A DNA stretch of 5,468 nt from an uncultured Lachnospiraceae bacterium (GTDB taxonomy: Bacteria; Bacillota; Clostridia; Lachnospirales; Lachnospiraceae): NCBI GenBank assembly GCA_910577825.1, contig CAJTOK010000086.1:1-5468 (forward strand), written 5' to 3'. Position numbers and translations under genes: made by a program. Shown here in pieces: positions 5,013-5,468 of this stretch. How positions within the stretch are numbered: the first letter of the stretch is position 1; each line of letters opens with the position of its first letter. Below the pieces are notes generated by a model. It was not told where the DNA came from. It made no database searches and saw nothing but the letters and a program-made list of their open reading frames with translations.

Positions 5013-5468
5013 CTAACCAAAAAAGTCACTAGGGCTAGGAAAATCTTTTTTGCTCAAACCAAATTTTTTAAGAAAAGCATCAAAACCTTTTTTAACTGCA
5101 GGAATACCTTGAGTTTTAATATATTTAATAACAGCAGGCAATTTACCAATATACTTAGCACCTTTGAACAATCCTAAACCAGGCAATACAAGCATAGCAA
5201 TATCAATAGCTTTATCAATAAGTTCACTATTAAGCATACCAGCTGCAGAGTTTAAAGTGTTATAAAGCCCATTAACAGCATCATTAGTCCTAATATTAGC
5301 ATCCTTACTATGCTCTAAATTGTATGCCATAGTTTCAACTTCTTTTTTAATTTGAAGTATTTGCTCTCTAACTTTATCACTTTCAGCTTCTTTTAAAGCA
5401 GTATTAGCAATAGTCTCAAAAATTTTATTCTGCTCGTGAAGTTCTTTAGTTTTAATAAAAGCAGTCTC
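5013..5468 (-). CDS. VP2 DNA pilot protein, C-terminal part, cut by the window end
   Basis: The frame is open from the window edge (first full codon GAG at 5468-5466) to TAG at 5015-5013, giving 151 residues. An internal ATG at 5330 is in the same frame, but nothing suggests it is the real start. The first half is a charged helix (for example TKELHEQNKIFETIA and ESDKVREQILQIKKEVE), typical of the coiled central part of pilot proteins. Then comes an amphipathic stretch and a hydrophobic segment (AIDIAMLVLPGLGLF, about 86-100 of this piece), which could contact or cross a membrane during DNA entry. The basic tail ends KKDFPSPSDFFG. This piece continues the N-terminal part at 356-1 if the molecule is circular, for a total of about 270 residues. 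Joining the ends directly shifts the frame by one base. The next gene is the J-like peptide, 28 nt on. Confidence 0.82.
   Translation of the reverse strand, partial: ETAFIKTKELHEQNKIFETIANTALKEAESDKVREQILQIKKEVETMAYNLEHSKDANIRTNDAVNGLYNTLNSAAGMLNSELIDKAIDIAMLVLPGLGLFKGAKYIGKLPAVIKYIKTQGIPAVKKGFDAFLKKFGLSKKDFPSPSDFFG

Noticed and set aside
5013..5330. A separate 105-aa gene starting at the ATG at 5330
   Set aside because: The frame continues upstream without a stop to the window end with pilot-protein-like helical sequence, and no SD precedes 5330. It is the C-terminal part of VP2.
1..5468. Prophage or longer chromosomal context
   Set aside because: No integrase, host gene or attachment site is present, and both ends fall within the same VP2 gene, which fits a circular phage genome better.
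5392..5468. Programmed -1 frameshift as the explanation for the VP2 phase difference
   Set aside because: The overlap of the two frames around the junction has no standard X-XXY-YYZ slippery heptamer in the right phase; a base missing at the contig ends is simpler.
1..5468. tRNA genes, rRNA, CRISPR arrays and insertion sequences
   Set aside because: I saw no cloverleaf with a T-loop, no regularly spaced repeats with spacers and no transposase; the short repeats at 1267-1325 are too short and contiguous for CRISPR.

Overview
The window is almost certainly one nearly complete genome of a small circular single-stranded DNA phage of the family Microviridae, Gokushovirinae-like, cut open inside the pilot-protein gene. 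Every gene I can support lies on the minus strand, so the minus strand corresponds to the virion/mRNA sense. The clearest markers are a 616-residue major capsid protein (VP1) with the conserved gokushovirus blocks, a HUH-endonuclease replication initiator (VP4/Rep) and a small VP5-type protein. The DNA is AT-rich. Nearly every gene has a good Shine-Dalgarno sequence, which argues for a host that uses canonical SD initiation; the host itself cannot be named from this sequence.

Layout in the direction of transcription (descending coordinates): VP2 C-terminal part (5468-5013), a 27-residue basic J-like/VP8-like peptide (4984-4901), VP4 Rep (4900-4079), VP5 (4082-3819), VP1 (3799-1949), VP3 scaffold (1937-1467), a strong intrinsic terminator (1429-1392) inside a structured intergenic region (1466-1231), an unknown 148-aa protein (1230-784), a large inverted repeat (750-707), an unknown 103-aa protein (677-366) and the VP2 N-terminal part (356-1). 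The two VP2 pieces face each other across the window ends. Together they give a pilot protein of about 270 residues, but direct end-to-end joining is out of phase by one base.

How it works together: VP4 nicks the double-stranded replicative form to start rolling-circle replication. VP5 probably helps single-stranded DNA synthesis or packaging. VP3 scaffolds VP1 assembly. The basic J-like peptide probably condenses the packaged DNA, and VP2 acts in DNA delivery. The core block from the J-like gene to VP3 is tightly packed: a TAA directly followed by ATG, an ATGA overlap and an 11-nt gap. It ends at the only clear terminator.

The most novel part is the segment 366-1300: two unrecognised genes between VP3 and VP2, preceded by tandem repeats with a possible promoter and separated by an 11-bp inverted repeat. 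VP3 also lies after VP1 rather than before it, unlike the order I recall for classical gokushoviruses. No lysis gene is recognisable.
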